From positions 21,677-85,676 of the forward strand of contig CAKQSF010000006.1 of assembly GCA_934272845.1 (NCBI GenBank): a DNA stretch of 64,000 bases, written 5' to 3'. The stretch comes from an uncultured Prevotella sp. GTDB lineage: Bacteria; Bacteroidota; Bacteroidia; Bacteroidales; Bacteroidaceae. Position numbers and translations under genes: made by a program. The notes under the pieces are model-generated. The model was given only the letters and a program-made list of their open reading frames with translations. It made no database searches and was not told the origin of the DNA. This document shows positions 10,000 to 18,926 of the stretch, piece after piece (the stretch's first letter is position 1; every line of letters begins with the position of its first letter).

Positions 10000-12291
10000 A
10001 TGCAAGACAACTTAGTTATCGTAGAGAGCCCTGCCAAGGCAAAGACCATTGAGAAGTTCCTTGGCAAAGACTATAAAGTAATGTCAAGTTACGGCCATAT
10101 CCGTGACCTGAAAAAGAAGGAAATAAGCATTGATATGAAGACGCTCGAACCGGAATATGAGATTCCGGAGGAGAAGCGCAAACTCGTTGCAGAACTGAAG
10201 AGCAACGCGAAAAAAGCCAAAAAGGTATGGCTTGCATCCGATGAAGACCGCGAGGGAGAGGCCATCTCATGGCACCTTTGTGAGGTATTGGGACTGGATG
10301 AGAAGAACACTAACCGCATAGTGTTCCACGAAATAACGAAGAACGCCATTCTGAAGGCTATTGAAAACCCACGCCACTTGGACATGAACCTTGCCAATGC
10401 GCAGCAGGCACGACGCATGCTCGACCGCCTTGTGGGCTTCAACCTCTCGCCTGTACTGTGGCGTAAGGTTAAACCTTCGCTCTCTGCCGGTCGTGTGCAG
10501 TCAGTGGCAGTACGCCTCATAGTTGAGAGGGAGAGGGAGATTCACGCCTTTAAGAGTGAGCCTTACTTCCGCGTTACGGCTATATTCAACACGCATGGCA
10601 GCGACATCAAGGCAGAACTGGACCGCCGTTTTTCTACTCACGAGGAGGCTCTCGCCTTCCTTGAGAAATGTAAAGACGCTGAATTTACCATCACCAGCAT
10701 ACAGAAGAAACCACTGCACCGCACTCCAGCACCTCCGTTCACTACCTCTACACTGCAACAGGAGGCTGCACGTAAACTCGGCTTCACCGTGGCACAGACC
10801 ATGATGGTGGCGCAGAGACTATACGAGAGCGGTTATATCACCTACATGCGTACCGACTCTGTAAACCTTTCTTCACTATGCATAGGCACTGCGAAAGAGG
10901 CGGTAACAACACTCTATGGCGAGAAATACAGCAAGTCACGCAACTATACCACCCACTCTAAGGGTGCTCAGGAGGCACACGAGGCTATACGTCCTACCTA
11001 CATGGACAAGCAGGAGATTGAAGGCTCACAGCAGGAACGCAGACTCTATGACCTGATATGGAAACGCACTGCCGCTACACAGATGGCTGATGCTGAACTG
11101 GAGAAAACGGTTGTGGAGATAAAGGTATCAGGAGCAGAAGAGATGTTCGTGGCTACGGGTGAGGTTATCACCTTCGATGGTTTCCTGAAGGTATACCGCG
11201 AGAGCGATGGCGACAACGACAACGACAACGAGAAGAACGCTGACAGCGGCATGATGCCAGCAACGATGGCTGAGGGCGACACACTGACACGCAAGGAGGT
11301 GACTGCCACTGAGCGTTACTCACAGGGACCTCTGAGATACACGGAAGCCTCTCTCGTACACAAAATGGAAGAGTTGGGCATAGGAAGACCATCTACCTAC
11401 GCACCTACCATTTCTACCATACAGCAACGTGAATACGTGACTAAGGGCGACAAGAAAGGCGTGGAGCGAGAATATACCATCGATACCTTAGGCGCCAAGG
11501 GCATTACGACAAAGACGAAGACCGAAATGGCGGGAAGCGAGAAGGGGAAACTCCTGCCTACCGACATAGGAACGGTGGTTAACGACTTCCTGATGGAGTT
11601 CTTCCCTAGCATCATGGACTATAACTTCACGGCTAATGTGGAAAAGAAGTTTGATGCCATTGCCGAGGGACAGGAGGACTGGCACGAGATGCTCAGCGAC
11701 TTCTACAAGGACTTTGAACCTACGGTGGAGAAGACCATCAAGTCTCGCAGCGAGCACAAAGCAGGCGAACGCATACTGGGCAACGAACCTAAAACGGGTA
11801 AACCTGTATCGGTTAAGATTGGCAGATACGGTCCGGTGGTACAGATAGGCACCGCTGACGACGAGGAGAAGCCTCGCTTCGCACAGTTGCCTAAGGAGTA
11901 TTCTATTGAGACTATCACCTTGGAGGAGGCGTTAGAGTTGTTCCGTCTGCCACGCACCGTAGGACAGTTTGAGGGCACTGACGTGGTTATTGGCGCTGGA
12001 CGCTTTGGCCCTTACGTACTCCACAACAAGAAGTATGTCTCTATACCTAAGGACATGAACCCGCTGACCATAACGCTCGACGAGGCTACCACGCTCATTA
12101 CCGACAACCGTAAGGCTGAGCAGAAGCGTCACATCAAAACGTTTGAGGAAGACGCTAAACTCGAAGTGATGAACGGTCGCTACGGTCCTTACATCGCATA
12201 CGATGGCAAGAACTACCGCCTCCCTAAGCAACTGCACGAGAAAGCGGCTGAACTGACATACGAACAGTGCATGGAAATAATAAAAAATTAA
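10000..12291 (+). CDS. topA: DNA topoisomerase I (type IA)
   Basis: Relaxes negative supercoils by a transient single-strand break. The 763-residue enzyme starts with the TOPRIM domain (LVIVESPAKAKTIEKFLG, acidic WLASDEDREGEAISWHL), followed by the type IA core. The catalytic Tyr282 lies in GYITYMRTDSVN and the HEAIRPT motif follows. Instead of E. coli-type zinc ribbons, the C-terminus has three topoisomerase C-terminal repeats recognisable by GRYGPVVQ, GRFGPYVL and GRYGPYIA. A short acidic insert (NDNDNEKNADSG, about residue 407-418) is species-specific. The start directly follows a good -7 box. It is probably followed by aroK in the same direction across an AT-rich inverted repeat. Confidence 0.97.
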   Translation: MQDNLVIVESPAKAKTIEKFLGKDYKVMSSYGHIRDLKKKEISIDMKTLEPEYEIPEEKRKLVAELKSNAKKAKKVWLASDEDREGEAISWHLCEVLGLDEKNTNRIVFHEITKNAILKAIENPRHLDMNLANAQQARRMLDRLVGFNLSPVLWRKVKPSLSAGRVQSVAVRLIVEREREIHAFKSEPYFRVTAIFNTHGSDIKAELDRRFSTHEEALAFLEKCKDAEFTITSIQKKPLHRTPAPPFTTSTLQQEAARKLGFTVAQTMMVAQRLYESGYITYMRTDSVNLSSLCIGTAKEAVTTLYGEKYSKSRNYTTHSKGAQEAHEAIRPTYMDKQEIEGSQQERRLYDLIWKRTAATQMADAELEKTVVEIKVSGAEEMFVATGEVITFDGFLKVYRESDGDNDNDNEKNADSGMMPATMAEGDTLTRKEVTATERYSQGPLRYTEASLVHKMEELGIGRPSTYAPTISTIQQREYVTKGDKKGVEREYTIDTLGAKGITTKTKTEMAGSEKGKLLPTDIGTVVNDFLMEFFPSIMDYNFTANVEKKFDAIAEGQEDWHEMLSDFYKDFEPTVEKTIKSRSEHKAGERILGNEPKTGKPVSVKIGRYGPVVQIGTADDEEKPRFAQLPKEYSIETITLEEALELFRLPRTVGQFEGTDVVIGAGRFGPYVLHNKKYVSIPKDMNPLTITLDEATTLITDNRKAEQKRHIKTFEEDAKLEVMNGRYGPYIAYDGKNYRLPKQLHEKAAELTYEQCMEIIKN

Positions 12292-12425
12292 TAATTAAGA
12301 ATTAAAAATTAAAAATTATGATTACCTTCAAAAGTTGACAATAAATGAACGCGAAAGCAATCTTTATTTAATATTTAAAAATAGTAATCATAATTTTTAA
12401 TTCTTAATTATTAATTTTTAATTTA
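12284..12425. repeat. Long AT-rich inverted repeat between topA and aroK
   Basis: About 33 bp at 12286-12326 (AATTAAGAATTAAAAATT ending in ATTATGATTAC) recurs inverted at 12383-12422, starting GTAATCATAATTTTTAATTC. The left arm has an extra 7-nt AAATTAA step. The ~57-nt centre is non-coding. It resembles a MITE-like or hairpin element made from the AT-rich simple repeats found elsewhere in the window. Confidence 0.75.
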
Positions 12426-12432
12426 AGCAAGG

Positions 12433-12966
12433 ATGAAAAGAATTATTCTTATAGGTTACATGGGAGCCGGCAAAACGACAGTTGGCAAGGCTCTCGCTCA
12501 CGAGTTAGAACTGCCTTTCTATGACCTCGACTGGTACATTGAGACACGTATGCACTGCAAGGTGAAGGATATCTTCGACGAGAAAGGAGAGGAAGGCTTC
12601 AGAAAGATAGAGCGTAACATGCTGCACGAGGTGGCAGAGTTTGAGAACGTCGTTATCAGTTGCGGCGGTGGCACACCGTGTTTCTTCGACAACATGGAAT
12701 ATATGAACGGGCAGGGCACCGTGGTTTACCTCAAGTGCTCACCAGAAGTACTCTTCAAACATCTCAAAATGGGCAAGGGGGTAAGACCGCTATTGCTCGG
12801 AAAGAACGACGATGAACTCATGGAGTTCATTAAGGAACAACTGCAAAAACGTGAGGAATACTACATGAAGGCCAACAATATTGTTGACGTAACACTCATG
12901 GAAAGCCCTGACAAGATAGCCTTAACGGTAGAGAAAGTAAAAGCATTAGTCAATAACGAGGAGTAA
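12433..12966 (+). CDS. aroK: Shikimate kinase
   Basis: Phosphorylates shikimate at the 3-hydroxyl using ATP, step five of the chorismate pathway, in the cytoplasm. The 177-residue protein has the P-loop GYMGAGKTTVGKAL (8-21), the shikimate-binding Asp in PFYDLDWYIE, the EEGFRKIE segment with its conserved Arg, the CGGGTPCF loop, and a lid region with the conserved Arg in GVRPLL. Length is typical. The ATG lies 8 nt after an AT-rich inverted repeat and no Shine-Dalgarno site is evident. speA follows after 46 nt, so the two may share a transcript though their pathways are unrelated. Confidence 0.95.
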   Translation: MKRIILIGYMGAGKTTVGKALAHELELPFYDLDWYIETRMHCKVKDIFDEKGEEGFRKIERNMLHEVAEFENVVISCGGGTPCFFDNMEYMNGQGTVVYLKCSPEVLFKHLKMGKGVRPLLLGKNDDELMEFIKEQLQKREEYYMKANNIVDVTLMESPDKIALTVEKVKALVNNEE

Positions 12967-13012
12967 AAGGAATAGGAATAACGCACACACGCAATAAAAC
13001 TTAATACCACAG

Positions 13013-14905
13013 ATGAAGAAATGGACCATTGAAGACTCTAAGGAGTTGTACAACATGACTGGATGGGGCACATCCTACTTCAGCATTAACGACAAGGGCA
13101 ACGCCTGTGTGTCGCCACTGAAGGATGGTGCGCAAGCCGACTTGCGCGAGATTATAGACGAACTCGCACTGCGTGACATATCCACCCCCGTGCTGTTGCG
13201 CTTCCCTGACATTCTCGACAACCGTATTGAGAAAACCGCATCATGCTTCAAAAAGGCTGCGGACGAATACGGATACAAGGGCGAGAGTTTCGTGATTTAC
13301 CCTATTAAGGTCAACCAGATGCAACCTGTGGTGGAGGAGATTATATCTCACGGACGCAAGTTCAACCTCGGTCTGGAGGCAGGCTCTAAGCCTGAACTGC
13401 ATGCGGTCATTGCGGTGCAGTGCCAAAGTGACTCGCTAATCATCTGTAACGGATACAAGGACCAGGCGTATATAGAACTGGCTCTGCTGGCACAGAAGAT
13501 GGGTAAGCGCATCTTTATCGTGGTGGAGAAACTTAACGAGATTGACATCATCGCCAAGGCTGCTAAGAAACTCAACGTGATGCCTAACATCGGCATACGC
13601 ATAAAACTGGCTTCGTCTGGCTCAGGTAAATGGGAAGAGAGCGGTGGAGACGCATCGAAGTTTGGTCTTACGGCTTCTGAACTGCTGCAAGCACTCCAAA
13701 AGTTGGACGAACTCGGCATGCACGACTGCATAAAACTTATACACTTCCACATCGGTAGCCAGATTACTAAGATACGACGCATACAGACCGCACTGCGCGA
13801 AGCGGTGCAGTTCTACATCAATCTACAGAAGATGGGCTACAACATTGAGTACATTGACTGTGGCGGTGGACTGGGTGTAGACTACGATGGCACTCGCTCA
13901 AGCAACTCTGAGTCGAGCGTTAACTACAGTATTCAGGAGTATGTGAACGACTGTATCTATACTTTTGTTGACGCAGCAGACAAGAACAACCTGCCCCACC
14001 CTAACCTTATCACGGAATCTGGACGCTCGCTCTCTGCACACCACAGCGTGCTTGTCATAGATGTTCTTGAGACGACATCACTGCCAGAGATGCCTGAAGA
14101 GTTTGAGCCGAAGGAGGATGACCACCAGTTGGTGAAGGACTTGTACGACATATGGTGCAACATCGACGCACGCTCCATACTGGAATACTGGCACGATGCG
14201 GAGCAGATACGCGAAGAAGCACTCAGCCTCTTCTCAATGGGCATGGTGGACCTCAGAACAAGGGCGGAGATAGAGTCTATGTACTGGAGCGTATGCCGTG
14301 AGGTACTGACTATCACTAAGGGCATGAAGCACGTGCCCGAGGAACTCAGAGGCATGGAGAAACTGTTGGCGGACAAATACTTCTGTAACTTCTCCCTCTT
14401 CCAGTCGCTGCCCGATGCATGGGCTATCGACCAGATATTCCCTATAGTACCGATACAGAGGCTTAACGAACGCCCTACTCGCCTTGCCACATTGCAGGAC
14501 GTAACGTGTGACAGCGATGGAAAGATAGCGCACTTCGTTACCTCAAAACACCTATCGTCCGCCCTGCCTGTACATGCGTTGAAGCAGCACGAACCTTATT
14601 ATATAGGTGTGTTCCTCGTAGGAGCATATCAGGAAATCCTTGGAGATATGCACAACCTCTTTGGTGATACCAACGCTGTCCACATATCTATGAAGGACGG
14701 TAAGTACCACATAGACCAGATATTCGATGGCGAGACCGTAGAAGAGGTGCTCGACTACGTGCAGTATAACCCTAAGAAACTGGTGCGCCAACTGGAGATA
14801 TGGGTTACAAAGAGCGTGAAGGAAGGCAAGATAAGCCTTGAGGAAGGCAAGGAGTTCCTTTCTAACTACCGCTCAGGACTGTACGGATACACATATCTTG
14901 AATAA
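13013..14905 (+). CDS. speA: Biosynthetic arginine decarboxylase
   Basis: PLP-dependent, Mg-dependent conversion of arginine to agmatine and CO2, the first step of the alternative putrescine/spermidine route. At 630 residues it has the length of the SpeA fold-III family. The PLP-binding Lys is in YPIKVNQMQPVVE (about residue 100), the glycine-rich phosphate-binding segment is YIDCGGGLGVDYDG (about 282-295), the HIGSQI motif is near 245, and the C-terminal domain is complete. A strong terminator follows at 14919-14968. No agmatine-using genes (aguA/aguB) are in the window. Confidence 0.96.
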   Translation: MKKWTIEDSKELYNMTGWGTSYFSINDKGNACVSPLKDGAQADLREIIDELALRDISTPVLLRFPDILDNRIEKTASCFKKAADEYGYKGESFVIYPIKVNQMQPVVEEIISHGRKFNLGLEAGSKPELHAVIAVQCQSDSLIICNGYKDQAYIELALLAQKMGKRIFIVVEKLNEIDIIAKAAKKLNVMPNIGIRIKLASSGSGKWEESGGDASKFGLTASELLQALQKLDELGMHDCIKLIHFHIGSQITKIRRIQTALREAVQFYINLQKMGYNIEYIDCGGGLGVDYDGTRSSNSESSVNYSIQEYVNDCIYTFVDAADKNNLPHPNLITESGRSLSAHHSVLVIDVLETTSLPEMPEEFEPKEDDHQLVKDLYDIWCNIDARSILEYWHDAEQIREEALSLFSMGMVDLRTRAEIESMYWSVCREVLTITKGMKHVPEELRGMEKLLADKYFCNFSLFQSLPDAWAIDQIFPIVPIQRLNERPTRLATLQDVTCDSDGKIAHFVTSKHLSSALPVHALKQHEPYYIGVFLVGAYQEILGDMHNLFGDTNAVHISMKDGKYHIDQIFDGETVEEVLDYVQYNPKKLVRQLEIWVTKSVKEGKISLEEGKEFLSNYRSGLYGYTYLE

Positions 14906-14918
14906 TTTTCTACACACG

Positions 14919-14968
14919 AAAAAACGGTGTATAACCTCTGTTCATACAAGAAGTTATACACCGTTTTT
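14919..14968 (+). terminator. Intrinsic terminator after speA
   Basis: The inverted repeat AAAACGGTGTATAAC ... GTTATACACCGTTTT has a ~17-nt loop, ends in a T tract, and lies 14 nt after the speA stop. Confidence 0.9.
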
Positions 14969-15016
14969 GTTTACGTAAGCGTGGCATTTCACCACTGTCT
15001 TACTGCGTTTTCAACC

Positions 15017-16003
15017 TTATTTCGCTGCTGACAGTTGCTTAATGCCCTTGTCAAGGCGTTCTTTACCAATAGGAATGTATCCCGCAGGAGCGTTAAGTTT
15101 CTGTCCATCGCTCAGTATATATTTCAAGAACGCCACCACCACGGGGTCTGTAGGCACACCGTTAGTAACCAGATACAGGTCGCGGGCTGGTGGAGAAGGA
15201 TACTTACCATCGGCTATTGCCTTTGCCAACGCTCCTTTATCGCCATAGAAGTCCTCTTCTGGGTCAATCTTGCCGTTACCGTTTACGTCTATCGGAAGCA
15301 CACGAATACCCTTTAATGGCTTCAGAGTATTGTTGTCGTAAGCATAGCCTATGTTGTTAAAGCCAATGGCATTAATATTACCTGTCACCGCAGTAGCCAC
15401 GCCAGGGTCGCCATTCACGCCCTCACCCTTTAGGTCTTCCTGATGCTTTCCTGACCATGCCGCCCATGTCTCTGCAGCACCGCAGGCGTCAGAACGGGTG
15501 AATACGGCGATTGCGGTCTTGTCTGTCGTACCGAGGAGTTGACCCCATGTCTTCAGCGTACCGTCAATCCATATCGCCTTTGCCTGCTCTTTTGTGATGC
15601 CATGCTTTACAATCTCGGCATAGAGAGGATTGTTCTCGTTAATGGTAGGAGCCACTGCGTCTTTGGCAACGGCAAAGGCTACTGCGCCTTTCTTCACCTC
15701 ATCGTCCTTCACTTCGCGTGAGACCATGCCTATCTCTACCTGCCCTGAGAGGGCGTCTGTCATGCCCTTACCTGCTCCGCCACCGTCAACCTCTATCTTG
15801 ACGTCAGGATGTAGTTTCTGAAACTCCTCCGCCCACTTCACGGCAAGGGGATAAAGGGCAAAGGCACCTGAGAGGGATATGCGTCCAGAGAGTTCTTCAT
15901 TGTTTGAGGATTTGTTACTGTTCTTGCTGCCGCAAGAGTTAAATGAGAGTCCGATGGCGAGTATTGTTACTGCTGCTATTGATGATATGATGTTTCCTTT
16001 CAT
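15017..16003 (-). CDS. pstS: Phosphate ABC transporter substrate-binding lipoprotein, PstS family
   Basis: Binds inorganic phosphate in the periplasm for the Pst importer. The 328-residue protein has a lipoprotein signal peptide with the lipidated Cys at 24 (SFNSCGSK), then the PBP-like_2 fold. Phosphate-contact segments typical of PstS are visible: SGAFALYPLAVKWAEEF near the start, GGGAGKGMTDALSGQVEIGM, and FTRSDACGAAETWAAW. It lies 64 nt downstream of a gene for an O/P-type porin, so the two probably form an operon for phosphate passage across outer membrane and periplasm. The permease and ATPase genes (pstC, pstA, pstB) and phoU are not in this window, and a different gene lies on the far side, so this pstS is separated from them. 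Confidence 0.9.
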   Translation of the reverse strand: MKGNIISSIAAVTILAIGLSFNSCGSKNSNKSSNNEELSGRISLSGAFALYPLAVKWAEEFQKLHPDVKIEVDGGGAGKGMTDALSGQVEIGMVSREVKDDEVKKGAVAFAVAKDAVAPTINENNPLYAEIVKHGITKEQAKAIWIDGTLKTWGQLLGTTDKTAIAVFTRSDACGAAETWAAWSGKHQEDLKGEGVNGDPGVATAVTGNINAIGFNNIGYAYDNNTLKPLKGIRVLPIDVNGNGKIDPEEDFYGDKGALAKAIADGKYPSPPARDLYLVTNGVPTDPVVVAFLKYILSDGQKLNAPAGYIPIGKERLDKGIKQLSAAK

Positions 16004-16067
16004 GTCTATTCCTTTCTTTATAACTAATGTTTATGGATTGTTTCTTCACTCGTTAATCACGTATTAG

Positions 16068-17120
16068 TTAAAAACTCACTAATAATTGTGTCTCTAACAG
16101 GCTGCGATTATCCTTTTCGCTATTTGTAAAATCTGTGAGAGTGTAGTCTAATTGCAAACGAACGTTCTTCAGGGGTTGCCAGTTTAGTCCTATAAGATAA
16201 TCAGACTGGTTGTCACGTTTGGTGTCAACGTCCTTTTGATAATATCCATAACTCACCACTGGTTGCAGTCCATGCGGCAGGTTATACGAGGCTATGGCGT
16301 AGACACCCTGATGGCTGCGTGCTCCCGTCTTGCCGTGTAGGTATTCTGAGCGCAGTCTAAACGCCCCTTCTGTGTACGTGAATCCCGCTGAGGTACGGTC
16401 TCTGCGCAGCGTGGTAGCGGTGTTCTGACTGCCCACCGTGGTGTAGTGTCCAGCATAATGCGCGGCAGATAGCGTCAAAGATTTTGTAGGACTGACAGTG
16501 AGATAAGCCGACAGATCCTTATGGCTGTCATTATCTTTAAGGTTGATACCGTTGCCATTGAACACTCCGAGGCGATATGTCACCACGTCTCTGCCCTTGC
16601 TTTGCGCCAAGACGCCGTAGAGCGTAAGACCTATATCACGTGAATTGGCACGCATTCCGCTTTCATCACTGTAAGCGTTGAGTTTGTTTACTGCTGTAGG
16701 ATTCTCTATTGTTAGCCATGTAGCAGGGCCGTCCAGCGTCTCCTGTGAATAGGCCACCTTATATTCTCCCACCTGGATGTTGATTGGTTTCGCTATTTTG
16801 ACGCGCAGATAGGCGTCAAGCAGTTTTACTGATGCGGCGGATGTTGCGCTTCCTCCACCATATTCAGCCTGTACTTTATAATCTATACTCTTGCCGAAGT
16901 CGCCGCTTACGCCCAAGCGCATTCGTCGGATGTCAAAGCCGTTAGATTCGTCTTGACTGTCGTAGGCGTAGCGAACGTTCAGTAATCCGCTGACCTTCGG
17001 CGTTGATGGTTTTACAGTCTGCAGTACGTCGCGTACTGTTGTCTGCGCGCTCACCGTAGAGGCTGACAGTGTCAGCAATGCGGCTGCGAGTGCATTGTGT
17101 GTAGATAATGCCATAAACAT
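16068..17120 (-). CDS. Porin, phosphate-selective O/P-like beta-barrel
   Basis: A 350-residue outer-membrane protein with a signal peptide (cut after about 25, TVSAQ) and an alternating beta-barrel sequence ending in a typical C-terminal strand (LLETQLLVSF, terminal Phe). Early strands resemble OprO/OprP-type proteins: GLLNVRYAYDSQDESNGFDIRRMRLGVSG and DYKVQAEYGGG. The adjacent downstream pstS supports a role in phosphate uptake, but pore selectivity cannot be read from sequence. Two ATGs 6 nt apart (17120 and 17114) are possible starts. The promoter -7 box is at 17237-17244, giving a ~110-nt leader with a repeated segment. Confidence 0.82.
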   Translation of the reverse strand: MFMALSTHNALAAALLTLSASTVSAQTTVRDVLQTVKPSTPKVSGLLNVRYAYDSQDESNGFDIRRMRLGVSGDFGKSIDYKVQAEYGGGSATSAASVKLLDAYLRVKIAKPINIQVGEYKVAYSQETLDGPATWLTIENPTAVNKLNAYSDESGMRANSRDIGLTLYGVLAQSKGRDVVTYRLGVFNGNGINLKDNDSHKDLSAYLTVSPTKSLTLSAAHYAGHYTTVGSQNTATTLRRDRTSAGFTYTEGAFRLRSEYLHGKTGARSHQGVYAIASYNLPHGLQPVVSYGYYQKDVDTKRDNQSDYLIGLNWQPLKNVRLQLDYTLTDFTNSEKDNRSLLETQLLVSF

Positions 17121-17130
17121 ACCCTTTCTT

Positions 17131-17190
17131 TGTTTGTGTTGTTGAACTTTTTGTGTTTGTGTTGTTGAACTTTTTGTGTTTGTGTTAAGC
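17131..17190 (-). repeat. 24-nt tandem repeat in the porin gene leader
   Basis: A unit containing GTGTTGTTGAACTTTTTGTG is repeated about two and a half times in the untranslated leader upstream of the porin gene. A variable copy number could change leader length. Confidence 0.7.
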
Positions 17191-17236
17191 CGGCTTGAGG
17201 GAAATATGTTTATTCTATCGTTTCGTTTTCTGAGTG

Positions 17237-17244
17237 CAAAGTTA
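17237..17244 (-). promoter_or_regulatory. -7 box of the porin-pstS promoter
   Basis: The reverse strand reads TAACTTTG followed by CACTCAGA. The same TAACTTTGCACTCAGA is found at the cysK promoter (20023-20030). The long leader between this box and the ATG contains the tandem repeat. Confidence 0.55.
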
Positions 17245-17305
17245 CTGTCTTTTCTTTACCTGCGTAATAGCCTCTATGCGTTAATCTCATCACATAAGTT
17301 TGTGA

Positions 17306-17443
17306 CACTCACCTGTTGGGCACATAAATAAGACTGCCACGACCACTTACGACAATATGTATTACAGCCTTGACGGCACGCACGCCAACAAACCTGTCAA
17401 GGGAATTTACATACACAACGGACACAAAGTATTGATAAAGTAA
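17306..17443 (+). pseudogene. Remnant of the C-terminus of a secreted Bacteroidales protein
   Basis: A forward frame of about 45 codons, with no start codon and opened by a stop just upstream, ends NMYYSLDGTHANKP then VKGIYIHNGHKVLIK and a TAA at 17441-17443. This is the typical C-terminal tail of exported Bacteroidales/Prevotella proteins (a YxLxG...P..GIYI.NGkKv.ik pattern, related to type-IX-secretion-type tails). The rest of the gene is missing; upstream are the divergent porin promoter and non-coding DNA. It is followed by a terminator-like hairpin. I read it as the decayed 3' end of a deleted gene. Confidence 0.65.
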
Positions 17444-17455
17444 CACCAACAAATA

Positions 17456-17486
17456 GCCCGACATCGCCACTGCGGTGCCGGGCATT
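17456..17486. terminator. Terminator-like hairpin
   Basis: GCCCGACATCGC and GCGGTGCCGGGC form an imperfect stem, followed on + by ATTTTCTT. It sits between the gene remnant and the 3' end of the AAA ATPase gene. The left flank AAATAGCCCGACATCG is identical to that of the hairpin at 18927-18958. Confidence 0.65.
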
Positions 17487-17489
17487 TTC

Positions 17490-18620
17490 TTATATCCCAT
17501 ACTCTCTTTTAAGCCACAGTTCAAAGACTGGATCAACAAAGGTGAACGCGTCACGGCTTTTCTGTAATATATCTTTCTCCACGAGAACCTTCTTGTTACG
17601 CGTAATGCTCTGCGGTTGTCCGAGGCTGTAACGCTCAACTACTTCCTTCGCATTAAAGTGCTTCTCGCCACAGGCAACGGCTTTCAAGAAACCTATCTGC
17701 GACGAGGTGAGACCGTCCGTCTCCATAAGGAAGAGGTCTTCATTAGTGTCAAGAACCATTTGCAGTTGTCGGTCAAGGTTCTCGTCGGTCACGACACTCT
17801 CCGTATGCGACCATAGGAAGAAACAGTATTGCTGCACATACCATGAGTTATACTGCACTCTCTCGCACAACCGTTCAGCCTGCTCCGTCGTTATTGTGCG
17901 ACCCGTCCTGCTGAAATTTTCTGTTATATACGGAATCCAATAGTCCTTGGAGATACGTTGCAGGTTGATAAGTTGACCAAACTTAAAGAACGGGCTACGC
18001 ACATTGTTGAATATATCCTTCATCATGTGCATCTTGCTGCCATAGAGACAATACGTCGTCTTATGTTGTAACTGCCACTCCGCCCTCAACATTGCCTCTA
18101 GATGTTTCCATCCCGGCAAATTGGACAACTGCTGAAATTCATCTATGCAGACAACAACCTTCAACCCCTTCTCCTCTGCTATGCGCTCTGGCAAACGTAA
18201 TATGTTCTCAGGGCTTTCCTTTGCCGGGTTAAACCTCAGATTTATCTCCACGCTGTTTAGTGGGTCTGACGCCAGTGTTATGCTCGGAGTAAAACGGCTG
18301 ATGAACTTCATCAAGTCCGTTACCTTCTGCTCTAAAGTGGACGAAACTCCCTGTATCACGACAGAGGCGAATTTATTATAGAACTCCTCCTCCGTATGTA
18401 TCTTCGAGGCATCCATAAAACATACTCTCGTTTGTGGCTCCTCCTGCAATAATTCGCTCATCGCGGTACTCACAAGCGATGATTTGCCCCACCTGCGTGG
18501 CGAGACAAGTATCACGTTTATGCCGTGACGCAAGAAGTTCTTTAACTCGCGCCTGTCTTCTACACGGTCTATAAAACTGTCTTTCTCCGCCAAACGGCCA
18601 TAGATGAATGGTACTTCCAT
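17490..18620 (-). CDS. AAA ATPase of the archaeal/Bacteroidetes ATPase_2 type
   Basis: A 376-residue P-loop ATPase. The N-terminus has a short motif with Arg/Asp before the Walker A region, then Walker A (VSPRRWGKSSLVS, about 40-52), Walker B (VVVCIDEFQQL, about 155-165) and a sensor region (TTYCLYGSKMHMM). A C-terminal winged-helix-like part (TSSQIGFLKAVACGEKHFNAKEVVERY) precedes an end typical of this family (FVDPVFELWLKREYG). Such standalone STAND-like ATPases are common and numerous in Bacteroidetes; their function is unknown and no partner nuclease or toxin gene is adjacent. It is a single-gene unit with a -7 box at 18647-18654. Confidence 0.85.
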   Translation of the reverse strand: MEVPFIYGRLAEKDSFIDRVEDRRELKNFLRHGINVILVSPRRWGKSSLVSTAMSELLQEEPQTRVCFMDASKIHTEEEFYNKFASVVIQGVSSTLEQKVTDLMKFISRFTPSITLASDPLNSVEINLRFNPAKESPENILRLPERIAEEKGLKVVVCIDEFQQLSNLPGWKHLEAMLRAEWQLQHKTTYCLYGSKMHMMKDIFNNVRSPFFKFGQLINLQRISKDYWIPYITENFSRTGRTITTEQAERLCERVQYNSWYVQQYCFFLWSHTESVVTDENLDRQLQMVLDTNEDLFLMETDGLTSSQIGFLKAVACGEKHFNAKEVVERYSLGQPQSITRNKKVLVEKDILQKSRDAFTFVDPVFELWLKREYGI

Positions 18621-18646
18621 ATAACCTTACTGATTGATTTACAACG

Positions 18647-18654
18647 CAAAGTTA
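18647..18654 (-). promoter_or_regulatory. -7 box of the AAA ATPase promoter
   Basis: The reverse strand reads TAACTTTG, 27 nt upstream of the ATG. Confidence 0.55.
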
Positions 18655-18801
18655 CAAAAATTATAAATACTCTTATAATAAATACATTTATAATTATCAT
18701 ATATTAACTTTCCCACGCACGCAAAGCAACGGGAGCAAGGCTGCCCAACTTACAATCTGAAAGGCGTCAAATTGCTTCGTAATCACATAGTGTTTACCGC
18801 A

Positions 18802-18840
18802 TGATTTGCACCAAATTACAAGGTAATCAAGCCCAAATCA
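18802..18840. repeat. Imperfect palindrome of the 22-nt-unit family
   Basis: TGATTTGCACCAAATTAC and the complement of TGATTTGGGCTTGATTAC are separated by 3-4 nt. It matches the palindromes at 7829, 34931 and 46321 in unit sequence and arm length. Confidence 0.7.
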
Positions 18841-18926
18841 TTCTGTTGCGCAACTCACATAAAAACTGTAAGTAGAACCACGCTTTTTTCTTACGGATTA
18901 TAAGTTTATGCCTTGCATTACGCAAA

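Larger units (their letters stand above)
18621..18926. other. Gene-free spacer between the AAA ATPase promoter and cysK terminator
   Basis: About 300 nt without a credible gene. It holds the ATPase promoter, an AT-rich stretch (18655-18710) and a palindromic repeat (18802-18840). No RNA gene was recognised in the rest. Confidence 0.5.

Noticed and set aside
17309..17638. 109-codon reverse frame overlapping the end of the AAA ATPase gene
   Set aside because: It overlaps a clear ATPase gene and the reverse complement of the secreted-protein tail remnant.
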